Source: JAJYKC01 sp035545735
GTDB taxonomy: Bacteria; Acidobacteriota; Terriglobia; Bryobacterales; Bryobacteraceae
Reading direction: 5' to 3'
Length of the DNA stretch: 64,000 bases
Assembly: GCA_035545735.1 (NCBI GenBank)
Contig: DASZXS010000017.1
Location: 62,001 to 126,000, forward strand
This document shows positions 26,560 to 35,253 of this stretch, piece after piece; position 1 is the stretch's first letter, and every line of letters starts with the position of its first letter. The notes under the pieces were generated by a model. The model saw nothing but the letters and a program-made list of their open reading frames with translations, searched no databases and had not been told where the DNA came from. Both the position numbers and the translations under genes were made by a program.

Positions 26560-27327
26560 GTGGAAGGGTTGAGATTTCTGGTCCGGCTCCGGCCGGTTGT
26601 GTTCATTGCCATACTGCTCGCTATCTGGCAGATTGCCGCTGACAAGCAGTCCTACCATATCCTCCCCGGTCCCGTGGAAGTGGTGGGGGGGATCGCCGAC
26701 CTGGTGCGCCACGGCCTGCTCTTAAAGTACGTTGTCGCGTCGTTGTTCCGTGTCACGTGGGGATTTTTCTCCGCCGCGATCCTGGCCATCCCGCTGGGGC
26801 TTGCCATCGGCTGGTACCGGCGCTCGGAACTCGCCTTCAACCCGTTGATTCAGATTCTTCGCCCCATCTCGCCGCTGGCCTGGATCCCGCTCGCGATCCT
26901 GTGGTTCGGAGTTGGCGACCTCTCGGCGGTGTTTCTGATCTTCATGGGCTGTTTTTTTCCGCTGCTGCTGACGGCGATCGGAGCGGTGCAAAGCACTCCG
27001 GACGTTTACATCGAAGCGGGCCGCAATTTTGGACTGAGCCCCGCCGATTTCGTGCTTCGCGTGCTCTATCCGGCGGTGATGCCGAAGCTCATCATCGGTC
27101 TGCGAATTACGCTCGGCATCGCGTGGCTGGTGGTTGTGGCCGCGGAGATGATCGCGGTGAATTCCGGATTGGGCTTTCTCATCGTGGATGCGCGCAACGC
27201 CGGGAACCGCTACGACCTGGTGGTAGCCGGCATGGTAATCATCGGAGTTATCGGACTACTGTTGGACCTGGGGATGCAATCCCTCGAACGCGTCAAGGCG
27301 TTCCGGTGGGGTTACCCGAAAGCATAG
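26560..27327 (+). CDS. NitT/TauT-type ABC transporter permease 1
   Basis: 255 residues with about six membrane helices and the permease EAA loop ESEAGRNFGLSP-like (AGRNFGLSPADFVLRVLYPAVM, about 151-172), followed by the GLRITLGIAWLVVVAAEMIA segment typical of SsuC/TauC/NrtB. Start GTG 26560 lies behind GAGAGG. It is first of a five-gene operon with the ATPase (5 nt gap), a second permease, a binding protein and an HMA protein. It is about 40 percent or more alike, by eye, to the second permease, so the pair arose by duplication. Confidence 0.88.
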   Translation: MEGLRFLVRLRPVVFIAILLAIWQIAADKQSYHILPGPVEVVGGIADLVRHGLLLKYVVASLFRVTWGFFSAAILAIPLGLAIGWYRRSELAFNPLIQILRPISPLAWIPLAILWFGVGDLSAVFLIFMGCFFPLLLTAIGAVQSTPDVYIEAGRNFGLSPADFVLRVLYPAVMPKLIIGLRITLGIAWLVVVAAEMIAVNSGLGFLIVDARNAGNRYDLVVAGMVIIGVIGLLLDLGMQSLERVKAFRWGYPKA

Positions 27328-27332
27328 GGAAA

Positions 27333-28121
27333 ATGCCGTCACTCGAATCTCTCACAACGCCCGCCGCAACGAAAATCAAGCTTTCCGTGGATCACGTCCA
27401 CATGGTTTTCACGCGCGACGGGAAGAGCACCGCCGTTCTGGAAGACATCAATCTGGAAGTGCAAGGGGGCGAGTTTATCTGCATCGTCGGCCCTTCCGGA
27501 TGCGGAAAATCGACGCTGTTAAACACGATGGCCGGCTTTCTCTCCCCCACGAGCGGATCCATCCACATTGATGGGGAGGCGGTACGCGGTCCCGACCCTC
27601 GCAGAATCCTGGTATTTCAGGACCGCGGCGTCTTCCCGTGGCTCACCGTGGAAGAAAATATCGGATTCGGCCTGTTCAAGCTGCCGCGCGCGCAGCGGGA
27701 CGAGCGCATTGCGCATTACGTCGATCTGGTCCGTCTCCAGGGTTTCGAAAAGAGCTATCCTTCCGACCTTTCCGGCGGCATGAAGCAGCGGCTGCAGGTT
27801 GCCCGCGCGCTGGCTGTCAATCCCGATGTGCTCTTCCTCGATGAGCCCTTCGGGGCTCTCGATTCCATCACGCGGCTACTGATGCGGGGAGAACTGCTGC
27901 GGATCTGGGAAGCGCAGCGCACCACGGTCATCTTTGTGACGCACGATATCGACGAAGCCGTCCAGCTCGCCGATCGCGTGGTGGTGATGAGTTCACGTCC
28001 CGCGCGGATCGGGCAGATCACCGCGATTGACGTGCCGCATCCGAGAAACATCAGCTCCGCCCGCTATCTGGAACTGCGCGACGCGATTTTCGAACAGATC
28101 GGACTGGCGTATTCCCTATGA
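27333..28121 (+). CDS. NitT/TauT-type ABC transporter ATPase
   Basis: 262 residues: Walker A VGPSGCGKSTLL (about 50-61), Q-loop VFQDRGVFPWLTVEENIGFG, signature LSGGMKQRLQVARAL, Walker B VLFLDEPFGALD, switch HDIDEAVQLADR. The Q-loop reading DRGVFPWLT is typical of the SsuB/TauB/NrtC group. The frame continues upstream but the ATG at 27333 begins the usual N-terminus; the longer frame is a shadow. It overlaps the second permease gene by 4 nt. Confidence 0.92.
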   Translation: MPSLESLTTPAATKIKLSVDHVHMVFTRDGKSTAVLEDINLEVQGGEFICIVGPSGCGKSTLLNTMAGFLSPTSGSIHIDGEAVRGPDPRRILVFQDRGVFPWLTVEENIGFGLFKLPRAQRDERIAHYVDLVRLQGFEKSYPSDLSGGMKQRLQVARALAVNPDVLFLDEPFGALDSITRLLMRGELLRIWEAQRTTVIFVTHDIDEAVQLADRVVVMSSRPARIGQITAIDVPHPRNISSARYLELRDAIFEQIGLAYSL

Positions 28122-28903
28122 TGAACTCGCTGGCGGCGCCCGGGAAATGGGAGCGCTACTTCTGGCCGGTGGTTGCGCTGGCGGGTCTGTTTGCGCTCTG
28201 GCACTACTCTGTGGTCTGGAGCGCAACCCGCGTATTTCCGTCTCCCCTCGATGTGGGCAGGGGAATGACAGGTCTCCTGCAGAAGAATGTTCTTTGGATG
28301 GACATTGCCGATTCGCTGCGCCGCGTGGCCGTCGGGTTCGGCGCCGCGGCGATTCTTGGAATTCCGGCCGGCCTTCTGCTCGGTTGGTATCCGGCGGCAA
28401 ATCAGGTTGTGAATCCGGCAATCCAACTGATCCGCCCGATCAGCCCCATAGCCTGGATCCCGGTTTCGATCATACTTTTCGGCGTCGGCGATGAGGCTGC
28501 AATTTTCCTGATCTTTCTCTCGGCCTTTTTTCCCATCGTGGTCGCGGCCATTCACGGAGTGGCCACGGTCCCGGCGGTCTTCCGGCAGGCCGGGAGAAAC
28601 TTCGGTCTGACGCAGCTCGAAATTCTTCGAAAGATAGTGTTCCCGTCTGCGCTGCCGCAAATTCTGATGGGCCTTCGCATTGCATTGGGAATTGCGTGGC
28701 TGGTGGTGGTGGCGGCAGAAATGATCGCCGTGGAATCGGGCCTGGGCTACCTGGTGATCGATTCACGCAACTCCGGCAAGAGATACGACCTCGTGGTCGC
28801 GGCCATGCTGATGATCGGTGCGATTGGACTGGCTCTCGATTTGGGTTTTCGCCGGTTCGAAAAGATCAAAGCAGTTCGATGGGGATTTCGAAATGAGTCA
28901 TAG
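28118..28903 (+). CDS. NitT/TauT-type ABC transporter permease 2
   Basis: 261 residues, six membrane helices. It carries the same EAA-type loop as permease 1 (AGRNFGLTQLEILRKIVFPSALP) and the same GLRIALGIAWLVVVAAEMIAVESG motif. Having two different permeases instead of a homodimer is less usual for this transporter group, so the channel may be a heterodimer. It overlaps the ATPase gene by 4 nt and the binding-protein gene by 11 nt. Confidence 0.9.
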   Translation: MMNSLAAPGKWERYFWPVVALAGLFALWHYSVVWSATRVFPSPLDVGRGMTGLLQKNVLWMDIADSLRRVAVGFGAAAILGIPAGLLLGWYPAANQVVNPAIQLIRPISPIAWIPVSIILFGVGDEAAIFLIFLSAFFPIVVAAIHGVATVPAVFRQAGRNFGLTQLEILRKIVFPSALPQILMGLRIALGIAWLVVVAAEMIAVESGLGYLVIDSRNSGKRYDLVVAAMLMIGAIGLALDLGFRRFEKIKAVRWGFRNES

Positions 28904-29951
28904 GACAAAGATTCTGCTCTGGGGAGGCGGCTGGGTGGCGCTTATTTCGGCGATGCACGGGTACCTGAACGTCAACTGGCCCGCCGTCTTAAATGGATAC
29001 CGGTCGCCCGCCACGCGGAAAATCACAGTCGCTTACCTTCCGGTGACCTGTCAGCTCACCTGCCCTGTAACGGACTACATCTCGAAGTTTTCCGACAACG
29101 GAGAAACCTTTCTGCCGCGCATGTTCCAGGGCTTTCCGGAGATGAAGGAAGCGCTGATCTCCGACAAGGTGCAGGCCGCGTTCATCGTCGCTCCGATGGC
29201 GATTGCACTCAAGGCGCAGGGCGTGCCGATCAAGGTGGTCTACCTCGGGCACCGCTACGGCAGCGCGGTGGTGGTCCGGAAGGGCGGGCCCGTGAAAACG
29301 TTCGCCGACCTGCGCGGGCGCACGGTGGCGATTCCGAGCCGTTTCTCCGATGAACGTCTCATCCTGTTCCGCGCGATGAAGGTATGGGGCATCAAACCGC
29401 ACGAGATCAAAATGGTGGAGATGGCGCCGCCGGATGTTTCCGGCGCCCTCGCGGCTGGCGCCATTGACGCCTTTTCGATGGGGGAGCCATTTCCGTCTCA
29501 GGCTGAAATGGCGGGGTACGGCAGGGTTCTCTTCCAGGCGCGGGAATACTGGCCGGACTACATGTCGTGCATTCTCGTGGTGCGGCAGGACCTGATCGAT
29601 ACCCGGCCCGACGTAGTGCAGGTTCTTGTGGACGGAGTCGCCCGGTCTGGCCTGTGGCTCGACAAGAGCAAGCCGCACCGGGAGGCGTCGGCGGATTTTG
29701 TCGGCCGCTTCTACTACAACCAGAAACCGGCGCTGCTGCGCTGGGCGCTGACCAAGCCGATGGATCGCGTGACATACAGCCCGCTTGCCCCGCGGAAGGC
29801 GGACTTCGACATGGTTCGCGACCTGATGATCGAAACCGGAGTTTTAGAAAAAAAGATCGAATTCAGCGAATATACGGACACCCGCTTTTCCGACCGGGCC
29901 ACCATCCAAACCGCCTGGAAATACGAGCCCGGCATCGCGGTGGCTCAATAG
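28893..29951 (+). CDS. NitT/TauT-type ABC transporter substrate-binding protein
   Basis: 352 residues. A single N-terminal hydrophobic segment (about 7-30) with no clear cleavage site may anchor it in the inner membrane. The binding-protein body begins with KITVAYLPVTCQLTCPVTDY (about 44-63), where the equivalent in nitrate/taurine binding proteins is GYLPxxx, and carries a C-x3-C pair (CQLTC) at the ligand-cleft edge. Later segments VQAAFIVAPMAIALKAQGVP and GAIDAFSMGEPFPSQAE fit the NMT1/NrtA-like fold. The substrate is not given by sequence; the Cys pair and the next gene suggest a thiol-seeking metal or metal complex (inference). It overlaps the permease gene by 11 nt. Confidence 0.85.
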   Translation: MSHRTKILLWGGGWVALISAMHGYLNVNWPAVLNGYRSPATRKITVAYLPVTCQLTCPVTDYISKFSDNGETFLPRMFQGFPEMKEALISDKVQAAFIVAPMAIALKAQGVPIKVVYLGHRYGSAVVVRKGGPVKTFADLRGRTVAIPSRFSDERLILFRAMKVWGIKPHEIKMVEMAPPDVSGALAAGAIDAFSMGEPFPSQAEMAGYGRVLFQAREYWPDYMSCILVVRQDLIDTRPDVVQVLVDGVARSGLWLDKSKPHREASADFVGRFYYNQKPALLRWALTKPMDRVTYSPLAPRKADFDMVRDLMIETGVLEKKIEFSEYTDTRFSDRATIQTAWKYEPGIAVAQ

Positions 29952-29952
29952 C

Positions 29953-30282
29953 ATGAAACAGGAGCAGAAGAAAATGTTTCGTAGAAATTTTATCCGCCGG
30001 ATCACTCTGGGCGGCGCGACCGGTCTTGCCGGGATCAGTGCCGCTCAGGCCCGCTCCCACAAGACGCTGACCTGTCACGTCAAGGGATTCAGTTGCCCCA
30101 CTTGCGCGGTGGGCCTGGACACGATGCTTCGGGATCAAAAGGGAGTGATCCGGTCGGAGTCAACCTACCCTGCGGGGCATGTCACGATTGAATTCGACCC
30201 CGGCGCCGTGACGGAAACGGCGCTTCGAAGTTTCATCGAAGAGCAGGGCTTTCGCGTGGAAAACGCGGCTACAAACAACTAA
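29953..30282 (+). CDS. Tat-exported HMA-domain (MerP-like) metal-binding protein
   Basis: 109 residues. A twin-arginine signal FRRNFIRRITLGGATGLAG precedes an Ala-x-Ala cleavage site (about residue 34). The mature part is one HMA domain (about 38-105): HVKGFSCPTCAVGLD has the CxxC metal site (Cys-Pro-Thr-Cys), and the C-terminal IEEQGFRVENA is the usual last strand. HMA proteins carry Cu, Hg, Zn or Cd with two thiols. It starts 1 nt after the binding protein stop, so it is part of the ABC operon. Exported as a folded protein, it may hand metal to the binding protein (inference). Confidence 0.88.
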   Translation: MKQEQKKMFRRNFIRRITLGGATGLAGISAAQARSHKTLTCHVKGFSCPTCAVGLDTMLRDQKGVIRSESTYPAGHVTIEFDPGAVTETALRSFIEEQGFRVENAATNN

Positions 30283-30312
30283 AACGGGCGAATCCGGGAG
30301 ATCCGCCCGTTT
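30282..30312. terminator. bidirectional hairpin between convergent genes
   Basis: AAACGGGCG (30282-30290) and CGCCCGTTT (30304-30312) pair perfectly, with a further ATC/GAT after one mismatch. The A-run on one side and T-run on the other let it end transcripts in both directions, matching the convergent HMA and zinc-ribbon genes. Confidence 0.8.
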
Positions 30313-30334
30313 CGAATTACAGCCAGCGCTTTTC

Positions 30335-30865
30335 TTAGGATGCCTGGCCCGCGCCCGACTGCTTGAGCGCGAGGGCGCCCACCACCGGAAGTTGGAACCA
30401 CTGACGGTTGTACGCCTTGAACATGCAGACCAGCCACATCGCAAATACCAGGAAGTAGACGATCAGGTTCACGGGCAGCATGATCAGCGCGAACAGGTGA
30501 ACGATCGCACTGAGAATCATGCCTACTATGCCGAGGGCGATAAATAAGGCAATGACGCCAACATTAAAAAAGATGGACTGGAACGCGTGATATCGCACGA
30601 ACGGCCGCTTGTTGTACGGTTCCAAAACAAGGAAAAGGACTCCCGTGATAAACCCCATCACGTAGCAAAGAGCGCCTGCCAGGTTGTCCTCCATCCCGCT
30701 TCCGGCAACGGCCTGTGGCGCGCTGTACCCAGGTTGCGGATTGGAATATTGAGCCCCCGCCGCGGCGCCCGGGTCCGGCGCGGCCCCGCCGGCAGGCATG
30801 GATGCGCCACATTTAGCGCAGAAACGCCCCTCGACGGGGGCGCCACAACTTGCACAAAAGGCCAT
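30335..30865 (-). CDS. zinc-ribbon membrane protein (DUF4870-like)
   Basis: 176 residues from ATG 30865, which follows GGAGGAAAGA. The first 25 residues are a zinc ribbon (CASCG...CAKCG). A Gly/Pro/Gln linker (about 26-58) leads to a membrane part with four helices (about 65-165): LAGALCYVMGFITGVLFLVL, then helices around 94-120 and 125-150. The charged PYNKRPFVRYHAFQS loop between helices 1 and 2 is typical of DUF4870 proteins. Function unknown. Confidence 0.8.
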   Translation of the reverse strand: MAFCASCGAPVEGRFCAKCGASMPAGGAAPDPGAAAGAQYSNPQPGYSAPQAVAGSGMEDNLAGALCYVMGFITGVLFLVLEPYNKRPFVRYHAFQSIFFNVGVIALFIALGIVGMILSAIVHLFALIMLPVNLIVYFLVFAMWLVCMFKAYNRQWFQLPVVGALALKQSGAGQAS

Positions 30866-31210
30866 TCTTTCCTCCAATAGCAAAACACTCTATCCGAATC
30901 CTATCCGGATGCGCAACATTCTACAGTACTCCGCAGCCTATATCCAGTAGTGCGGGCTGCATTGATTTTGTTTCGCGCCTGCTGAGACGCTGACTCGAAG
31001 TGCCGGATGCTCGCTGGAGCTATTCTTATTCCGGGCGGAAGATCAATCGAAGCGGCGGGCCGAAACGGGGCACGCCAGTAAGTAAAAACACTGGCCTCGA
31101 CCGGGGTAATTCCGGCCGTTTTCGTCTGGTAAAATGACGGGGTAGCTGCCCCGGTCCGCCGGCACACCTGGGTCAAAACCGCGCGGCCATTGCCCTTTTA
31201 AGAAATCCGG
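30866..31210. other. intergenic region before the GDP-mannose dehydratase gene
   Basis: 345 bases between divergent genes. No convincing coding sequence; the open frame on the minus strand (30901-31176) is Arg/Ser-rich. Possible elements are a TAAAAT box at 31130-31135 without a good -35, and a small CGGGG/CCCCG hairpin (31138-31153) in the likely leader of the next gene. A direct repeat CTATCCG occurs near 30890-30905. Confidence 0.4.
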
Positions 31211-32209
31211 ATGCCACAAAAAAAAGCTCTCATTACGGGAATTACGGGTCAGGATGGATCCTACCTGGCGGAACTACTTCTTGAAAAAGGATACGACGTT
31301 CACGGAATTGTCCGGCGAGTGGCGCTCGAAGACCCTGGCCACCGTTTGTCACGCATCGCGGATGTCCGGAACAAGGTTACTCTCCATGCCGCGTCCCTTG
31401 AAAGCTTCCCGAGCATATATAACGTGCTCTCCCGGTGCCAGCCGGATGAATGCTATCACCTGGCCGCTCAGAGCTTTGTCAGCTATTCCTTTGATGACGA
31501 ATTCTCGACGCTGAACACCAATATTAACGGCACCCACCATGTTCTGGCCGCGCTGAAGGAGGTGGCGCCGAAATGCCGCTTCTATTTCGCGGGATCGAGC
31601 GAGATGTTCGGCAAGGTGGAAGAAATCCCGCAAACCGAGGTCACGCGTTTTCATCCGAGATCGGCCTACGGAATCAGCAAAGTGGCCGGTTTTGATCTTA
31701 CGCGCAACTACCGGGAAGCTTACGGCGTGCATGCGTCGAGTGGAATCCTGTTCAACCATGAATCCCCGCGGCGTGGGTTCGAATTTGTAACGCGGAAGAT
31801 TACGGCCGCCGTGGCGCGGATTGCGGCGGGCCAGCAGGAGAACCTTCCGCTCGGCAACCTGGAGGCGAAGCGCGATTGGGGTCACGCGCGCGATTACGTT
31901 CGCGCGATGTGGTTGATGCTTCAACAGGACGAGCCCGGAGATTACGTGGTCGCCACAGGCGAGACGCATTCGGTTCGAGAATTCGTGGAACTGGCGTTCT
32001 CACATGCCGGTCTGAACTACCAGGACCATGTGGTGGTCGATCCGCAATTCTATCGCCCGGCGGAGGTGGACCTTCTGATCGGAGATCCGCGCCGGGCGAA
32101 AGAGCGCCTCGGCTGGAGTCATTCGGTTTCCTTCCGGCACCTTGTCACGGAAATGGTAGAAAGCGACTGCCGTCTGTTCCATGCGAGGCCGGCGGCCGCC
32201 AAAGTCTAA
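31211..32209 (+). CDS. gmd: GDP-mannose 4,6-dehydratase
   Basis: 332 residues. The N-terminus ALITGITGQDGSYLAELLLE is the NAD(P)-binding Gly-rich motif of Gmd, and CYHLAAQSFV, FAGSSEMFGK and SAYGISKVAG supply the catalytic Ser/Thr, Tyr and Lys. The conserved NHESPRRGFEFVTRKI substrate loop is present. Family length is 340-370, so slightly short. The enzyme makes GDP-4-keto-6-deoxymannose, the precursor of deoxysugars in surface glycans. No other sugar gene is adjacent. The stop overlaps the stop of the convergent DUF4097 gene. Confidence 0.92.
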   Translation: MPQKKALITGITGQDGSYLAELLLEKGYDVHGIVRRVALEDPGHRLSRIADVRNKVTLHAASLESFPSIYNVLSRCQPDECYHLAAQSFVSYSFDDEFSTLNTNINGTHHVLAALKEVAPKCRFYFAGSSEMFGKVEEIPQTEVTRFHPRSAYGISKVAGFDLTRNYREAYGVHASSGILFNHESPRRGFEFVTRKITAAVARIAAGQQENLPLGNLEAKRDWGHARDYVRAMWLMLQQDEPGDYVVATGETHSVREFVELAFSHAGLNYQDHVVVDPQFYRPAEVDLLIGDPRRAKERLGWSHSVSFRHLVTEMVESDCRLFHARPAAAKV

Positions 32210-33021
32210 GTGGTCCCCACGGACGACTGTTCGATGGAGACGCCGCCGTTGGTAGTGACCGCGCGCACCAGCGCGCCGCCCTGTCCCAGGTCCACGGAGA
32301 GCCGGTGATTCAGTTCGCCGTGCACCGTTACGGGGAAGCCGACGCGCATGCCGCCATTCGTAGTGCCTGCCTCAAGGTGCGCGGAATAATTAGACGGAAC
32401 CAGGATTTTCACGCCGCCATTTGTGGTGCTGACGTCGCATTTCGCCCCGTCCCAGCGCGCGCCGGCGAGTTCCAAATGCAGCCCTCCGTTGGTGGTTCTT
32501 CCTTCCACGTCGCCGCTCAGGCGCGTGAGGCGCACACCGCCATTCACGGCGTCAAAACGGATACGGCCGTTGACTCCGGCAATGCGAATACCGCCATTGT
32601 GGGTCTTGATGGAGACGTCCGTCCGGGATGGCACAAAGACCTCAAAGCTCACCCCCCATCCGCGCTCGTGTCCGGCATCGGTGGGACCTTCCGCGCTGAT
32701 ACGGCTCCCGGACGCGTTCACTCGAATACCGGAGGCCAGGCGGCGCGCATCGCCGTCGTCTTCGGCGTTCGTCTGAACCCGGCTGCGCACCAGGATGTCC
32801 GGATGACTCCAGCCCTTCACTGAAACGCCGCCGTTGACGCCGCCATCGATGTCCAACTGTCCGGACGCCGGCATGGTCGTTTCGCGGATTTCGCAAAACG
32901 AACCGCGGTCGCGGCTGGCGCGGTTTTGGTCATCGCAAGTGAGCGTTTTCTCCTGCCCCACCGCGAACGATGCAGCACATGCCACCACGAGGCATGTTGC
33001 GGGAACGATGAACCGGCTCAT
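32206..33021 (-). CDS. secreted DUF4097-type beta-helix protein
   Basis: 271 residues with signal peptide (MSRFIVPATCLVVACAASFA) and GGAG 8 nt before the ATG. Below it come repeated strands of the pattern VKGWSHPDILVRS, ISAEG, TDVSIKTHNGGIRIAGVNG, IRFDAVNGGVRLTRLSG, each with an NGG turn, typical of DUF4097 right-handed beta proteins. Cell-surface or periplasmic, function unknown, frequent in Acidobacteriota. No partner gene. Confidence 0.8.
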   Translation of the reverse strand: MSRFIVPATCLVVACAASFAVGQEKTLTCDDQNRASRDRGSFCEIRETTMPASGQLDIDGGVNGGVSVKGWSHPDILVRSRVQTNAEDDGDARRLASGIRVNASGSRISAEGPTDAGHERGWGVSFEVFVPSRTDVSIKTHNGGIRIAGVNGRIRFDAVNGGVRLTRLSGDVEGRTTNGGLHLELAGARWDGAKCDVSTTNGGVKILVPSNYSAHLEAGTTNGGMRVGFPVTVHGELNHRLSVDLGQGGALVRAVTTNGGVSIEQSSVGTT

Positions 33022-33129
33022 ATCGTGGGCTCCTTCTCGTATTAAAAGCGGCGAAAACCGGCCGCCGCGCCGTTTTGACAACCTTTGGACGCCGGATTTC
33101 GCCGAACGTTGGCTATAAAATCACTGAGT

Positions 33130-34392
33130 ATGAAAAAATTCCGCCTCACGCTCCTGCTGGCCTGGGGAGCGTCCGCCGCATTCGCCGCGCCGCGCCAGGT
33201 CATCGTGATCACTTTGGACGGATACCCGGCCTATGCCCTCCGGGACCCGTTGTATCCGGCGCCCGCGCTGCGGCGGATGATCCAGGAAGGCGCGTGGGCT
33301 CCCGAGGGGATGACGCCGGTGAATCCGGCCGTCACCTGGCCCAACCACACGTCCCTGCTGACCGGGGTCGACCCGGCGCATCACGGAGTAATCTACAACG
33401 GCCTTCCGGTGCGGGAAAACGGCGCCGTTCGCATTCAATGGGACGTCCCCAAAAAAGAGCTGGTGCTGGCGAAGACCGTTTATGATCTGGCTCGGGAGAA
33501 GGGGATGAAAACCGCCGAGGTGGACTGGCCGGCCACGGACCGCGCAGGCATCGATTTCGAATTCGCGGAAATCCCCTCCGCCGGCTCGCTGGTGGTGAAG
33601 GAGATGGTGAAGGCCGGAGGCCTCGACGACGCCGGAATCGTGAACTTCCGGAAACAGCCGATCGCCTATCGCGACGAGATCTGGACGCGGGCGGCGATCG
33701 AGATCGTCCGCAATCATCACCCCAACCTCCTGCTCTTCCACCTATTGACCACCGATAGCGTGCAGCACCGCTATGGAGCGAGGTCGCTCGCGGCTTCGGC
33801 GGCGCTCGCTCTGGCGGACCGGCAGGTGGCGCGCCTTGTGGAAGCCGTGCGGGAGTCCGGAGCGGCCGCACAGACCACCTTTATTGTTGTCTCCGATCAT
33901 GGTTTCGCCACCGCCAAGCGGCAGATCCGTCCCGCGGCGCTCCTGAGGGAACGCGGCGTTCGGAACGTCGCGGTGGTTTCAGAGGGTGGAAGCGCCATAC
34001 TTTACGGCGACGTGCCCGCCGGTCTGTTTCGGGGTGTGGAGGGAATTGCCCGGGTAATCACGCCGGCCGAATTCGCCGCGCTGGGGTATCCGGCGCCGGG
34101 GGACCGAATGGGGAATCTCGTTCTGGCCGCGGCCGACGGATACGCCTTCTCGGGAAGTGCGGAGGGGCCGGTGGTGGGCGATCTCCCGCCTGATGCCAAC
34201 CCCGGCAACCACGGGTATCTGAACACCAATCCCGACATGCGGCCCATCTTTGTCGCGTGGGGCGCTGGCATCCGGCGCGGAGTCCGCGTAGAAAATGTCC
34301 GGACCGTCGACATTGCGCCCACCATCGCCCATCTTCTTGGCCTCCGGATGGAGGGCATTCAAGGAAGGTTGGTTACAGGCGCTCTCAAGTAA
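33130..34392 (+). CDS. secreted alkaline-phosphatase-superfamily phosphodiesterase/pyrophosphatase
   Basis: 420 residues with signal peptide (MKKFRLTLLLAWGASAAFA). Nucleotide pyrophosphatase/phosphodiesterase motifs: ITLDGYPAYALRD (metal Asp), AVTWPNHTSLLTGVDPAHHG (nucleophile Thr in TWPNH), VVSDHGFATAKRQI (Asp and His), and NPGNHGYLNTNPDMRP near the C-terminus. It probably cleaves phosphodiester or pyrophosphate bonds in the periplasm; the substrate cannot be told. The frame is open from 33085 but the ATG at 33130 begins the signal peptide. Confidence 0.87.
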   Translation: MKKFRLTLLLAWGASAAFAAPRQVIVITLDGYPAYALRDPLYPAPALRRMIQEGAWAPEGMTPVNPAVTWPNHTSLLTGVDPAHHGVIYNGLPVRENGAVRIQWDVPKKELVLAKTVYDLAREKGMKTAEVDWPATDRAGIDFEFAEIPSAGSLVVKEMVKAGGLDDAGIVNFRKQPIAYRDEIWTRAAIEIVRNHHPNLLLFHLLTTDSVQHRYGARSLAASAALALADRQVARLVEAVRESGAAAQTTFIVVSDHGFATAKRQIRPAALLRERGVRNVAVVSEGGSAILYGDVPAGLFRGVEGIARVITPAEFAALGYPAPGDRMGNLVLAAADGYAFSGSAEGPVVGDLPPDANPGNHGYLNTNPDMRPIFVAWGAGIRRGVRVENVRTVDIAPTIAHLLGLRMEGIQGRLVTGALK

Positions 34393-34407
34393 CGCCGGAA
34401 GGGCGCC

Positions 34408-35211
34408 TTAGCGCTCGATGATCGGCCGCAGCGGACGCCAGTAAATATTGCGGTACGCCACCGGGCCGTGATCGCCTTGGAGCATCAGCGGATTTTGCGC
34501 CGCCTCCGGGATATTCATGTGCGCGCGCGTGGGCCCGGGAGCTTCGACATCATTCTGAATGGAGAAACCGTTGAAGACGACGCGCAGGAAGCGCGCGCTT
34601 TCGGTCTTTTTTCCGTTCGTATCGAAACGGGGCCCGCGAAACCAGATGTGATAGCTCTGCCACTGGCCTGGAGGGCGGCAGACGTTGCGGGAAGGCGCGG
34701 AGCCACCCACGCCATGCTCGTCGATCCATTGATGATAGATGCCGCCGCAATCGGACGAGGTCATCGGCTCGGTGGAACCGTAGCTGTCAAACACCTGTAC
34801 TTCATAAAGTCCGTGGAGATAGACCCCGGAATTCGAGCCCTTGGCGACCAGAAATTCGAGGTAGAGCTCCATATCTCCGAATTTTTGGTCGGTGACCAGA
34901 TTGGACGTGAATCCATGAAGGCTGTTGAGGATTTCTCCGCTGGGAGCGGCCTGGCCTGAAAGACGCGTGGGCGCGAGCAGGCGGTCAAAGAGGACGTAGC
35001 GCGTCGTAAGCCACCCCATGGGCTTCCCGTCGATGGTGTGCCATCCGGAAAGGTCATGCCCGTTGAGAAGAGGCGTCCAACCGTCCTCCACCAGGAACGG
35101 CGGGTCGCCATGATCGTAGCCGTCGTTGAGTTGGGGGCGCTCCTGGGCGTGCAGGAAACAGAGAGGAGCCGCTAAGACAGAGAGCAGGAGAAAGGAGCGA
35201 GAGAGCCGCAT
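34408..35211 (-). CDS. secreted DUF1080 protein (putative glycoside hydrolase/sugar-binding fold)
   Basis: 267 residues with signal peptide (RLSRSFLLLSVLAAPLCFLHA). The DUF1080 domain covers the rest: DGWTPLLNGHDLSGWH, then NLVTDQKFGDMELYLEFLVAKGSNSGVYLHG, GGIYHQWIDEHGVGG and the Ile/Val-rich C-terminus. The fold is a beta-sandwich like glucanases; family members have been linked to 3-keto-disaccharide hydrolysis. Abundant in Acidobacteriota and Planctomycetota. Confidence 0.82.
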   Translation of the reverse strand: MRLSRSFLLLSVLAAPLCFLHAQERPQLNDGYDHGDPPFLVEDGWTPLLNGHDLSGWHTIDGKPMGWLTTRYVLFDRLLAPTRLSGQAAPSGEILNSLHGFTSNLVTDQKFGDMELYLEFLVAKGSNSGVYLHGLYEVQVFDSYGSTEPMTSSDCGGIYHQWIDEHGVGGSAPSRNVCRPPGQWQSYHIWFRGPRFDTNGKKTESARFLRVVFNGFSIQNDVEAPGPTRAHMNIPEAAQNPLMLQGDHGPVAYRNIYWRPLRPIIER

Positions 35212-35253
35212 TACCGTACGATTATAATGCGCTCCCACGCCCCCTTCGAATGG

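Noticed and set aside
26757..27332. Long N-terminal extension in frame with the ATPase gene
   Set aside because: It lies entirely inside permease 1 in another frame and reads as low-complexity Arg/Gly/Ser sequence; ATG 27333 gives the normal ATPase start.
30901..31176. 91-codon minus-strand frame before the GDP-mannose dehydratase gene
   Set aside because: No ribosome site of note, Arg/Ser/Thr-rich, no family; more likely intergenic.
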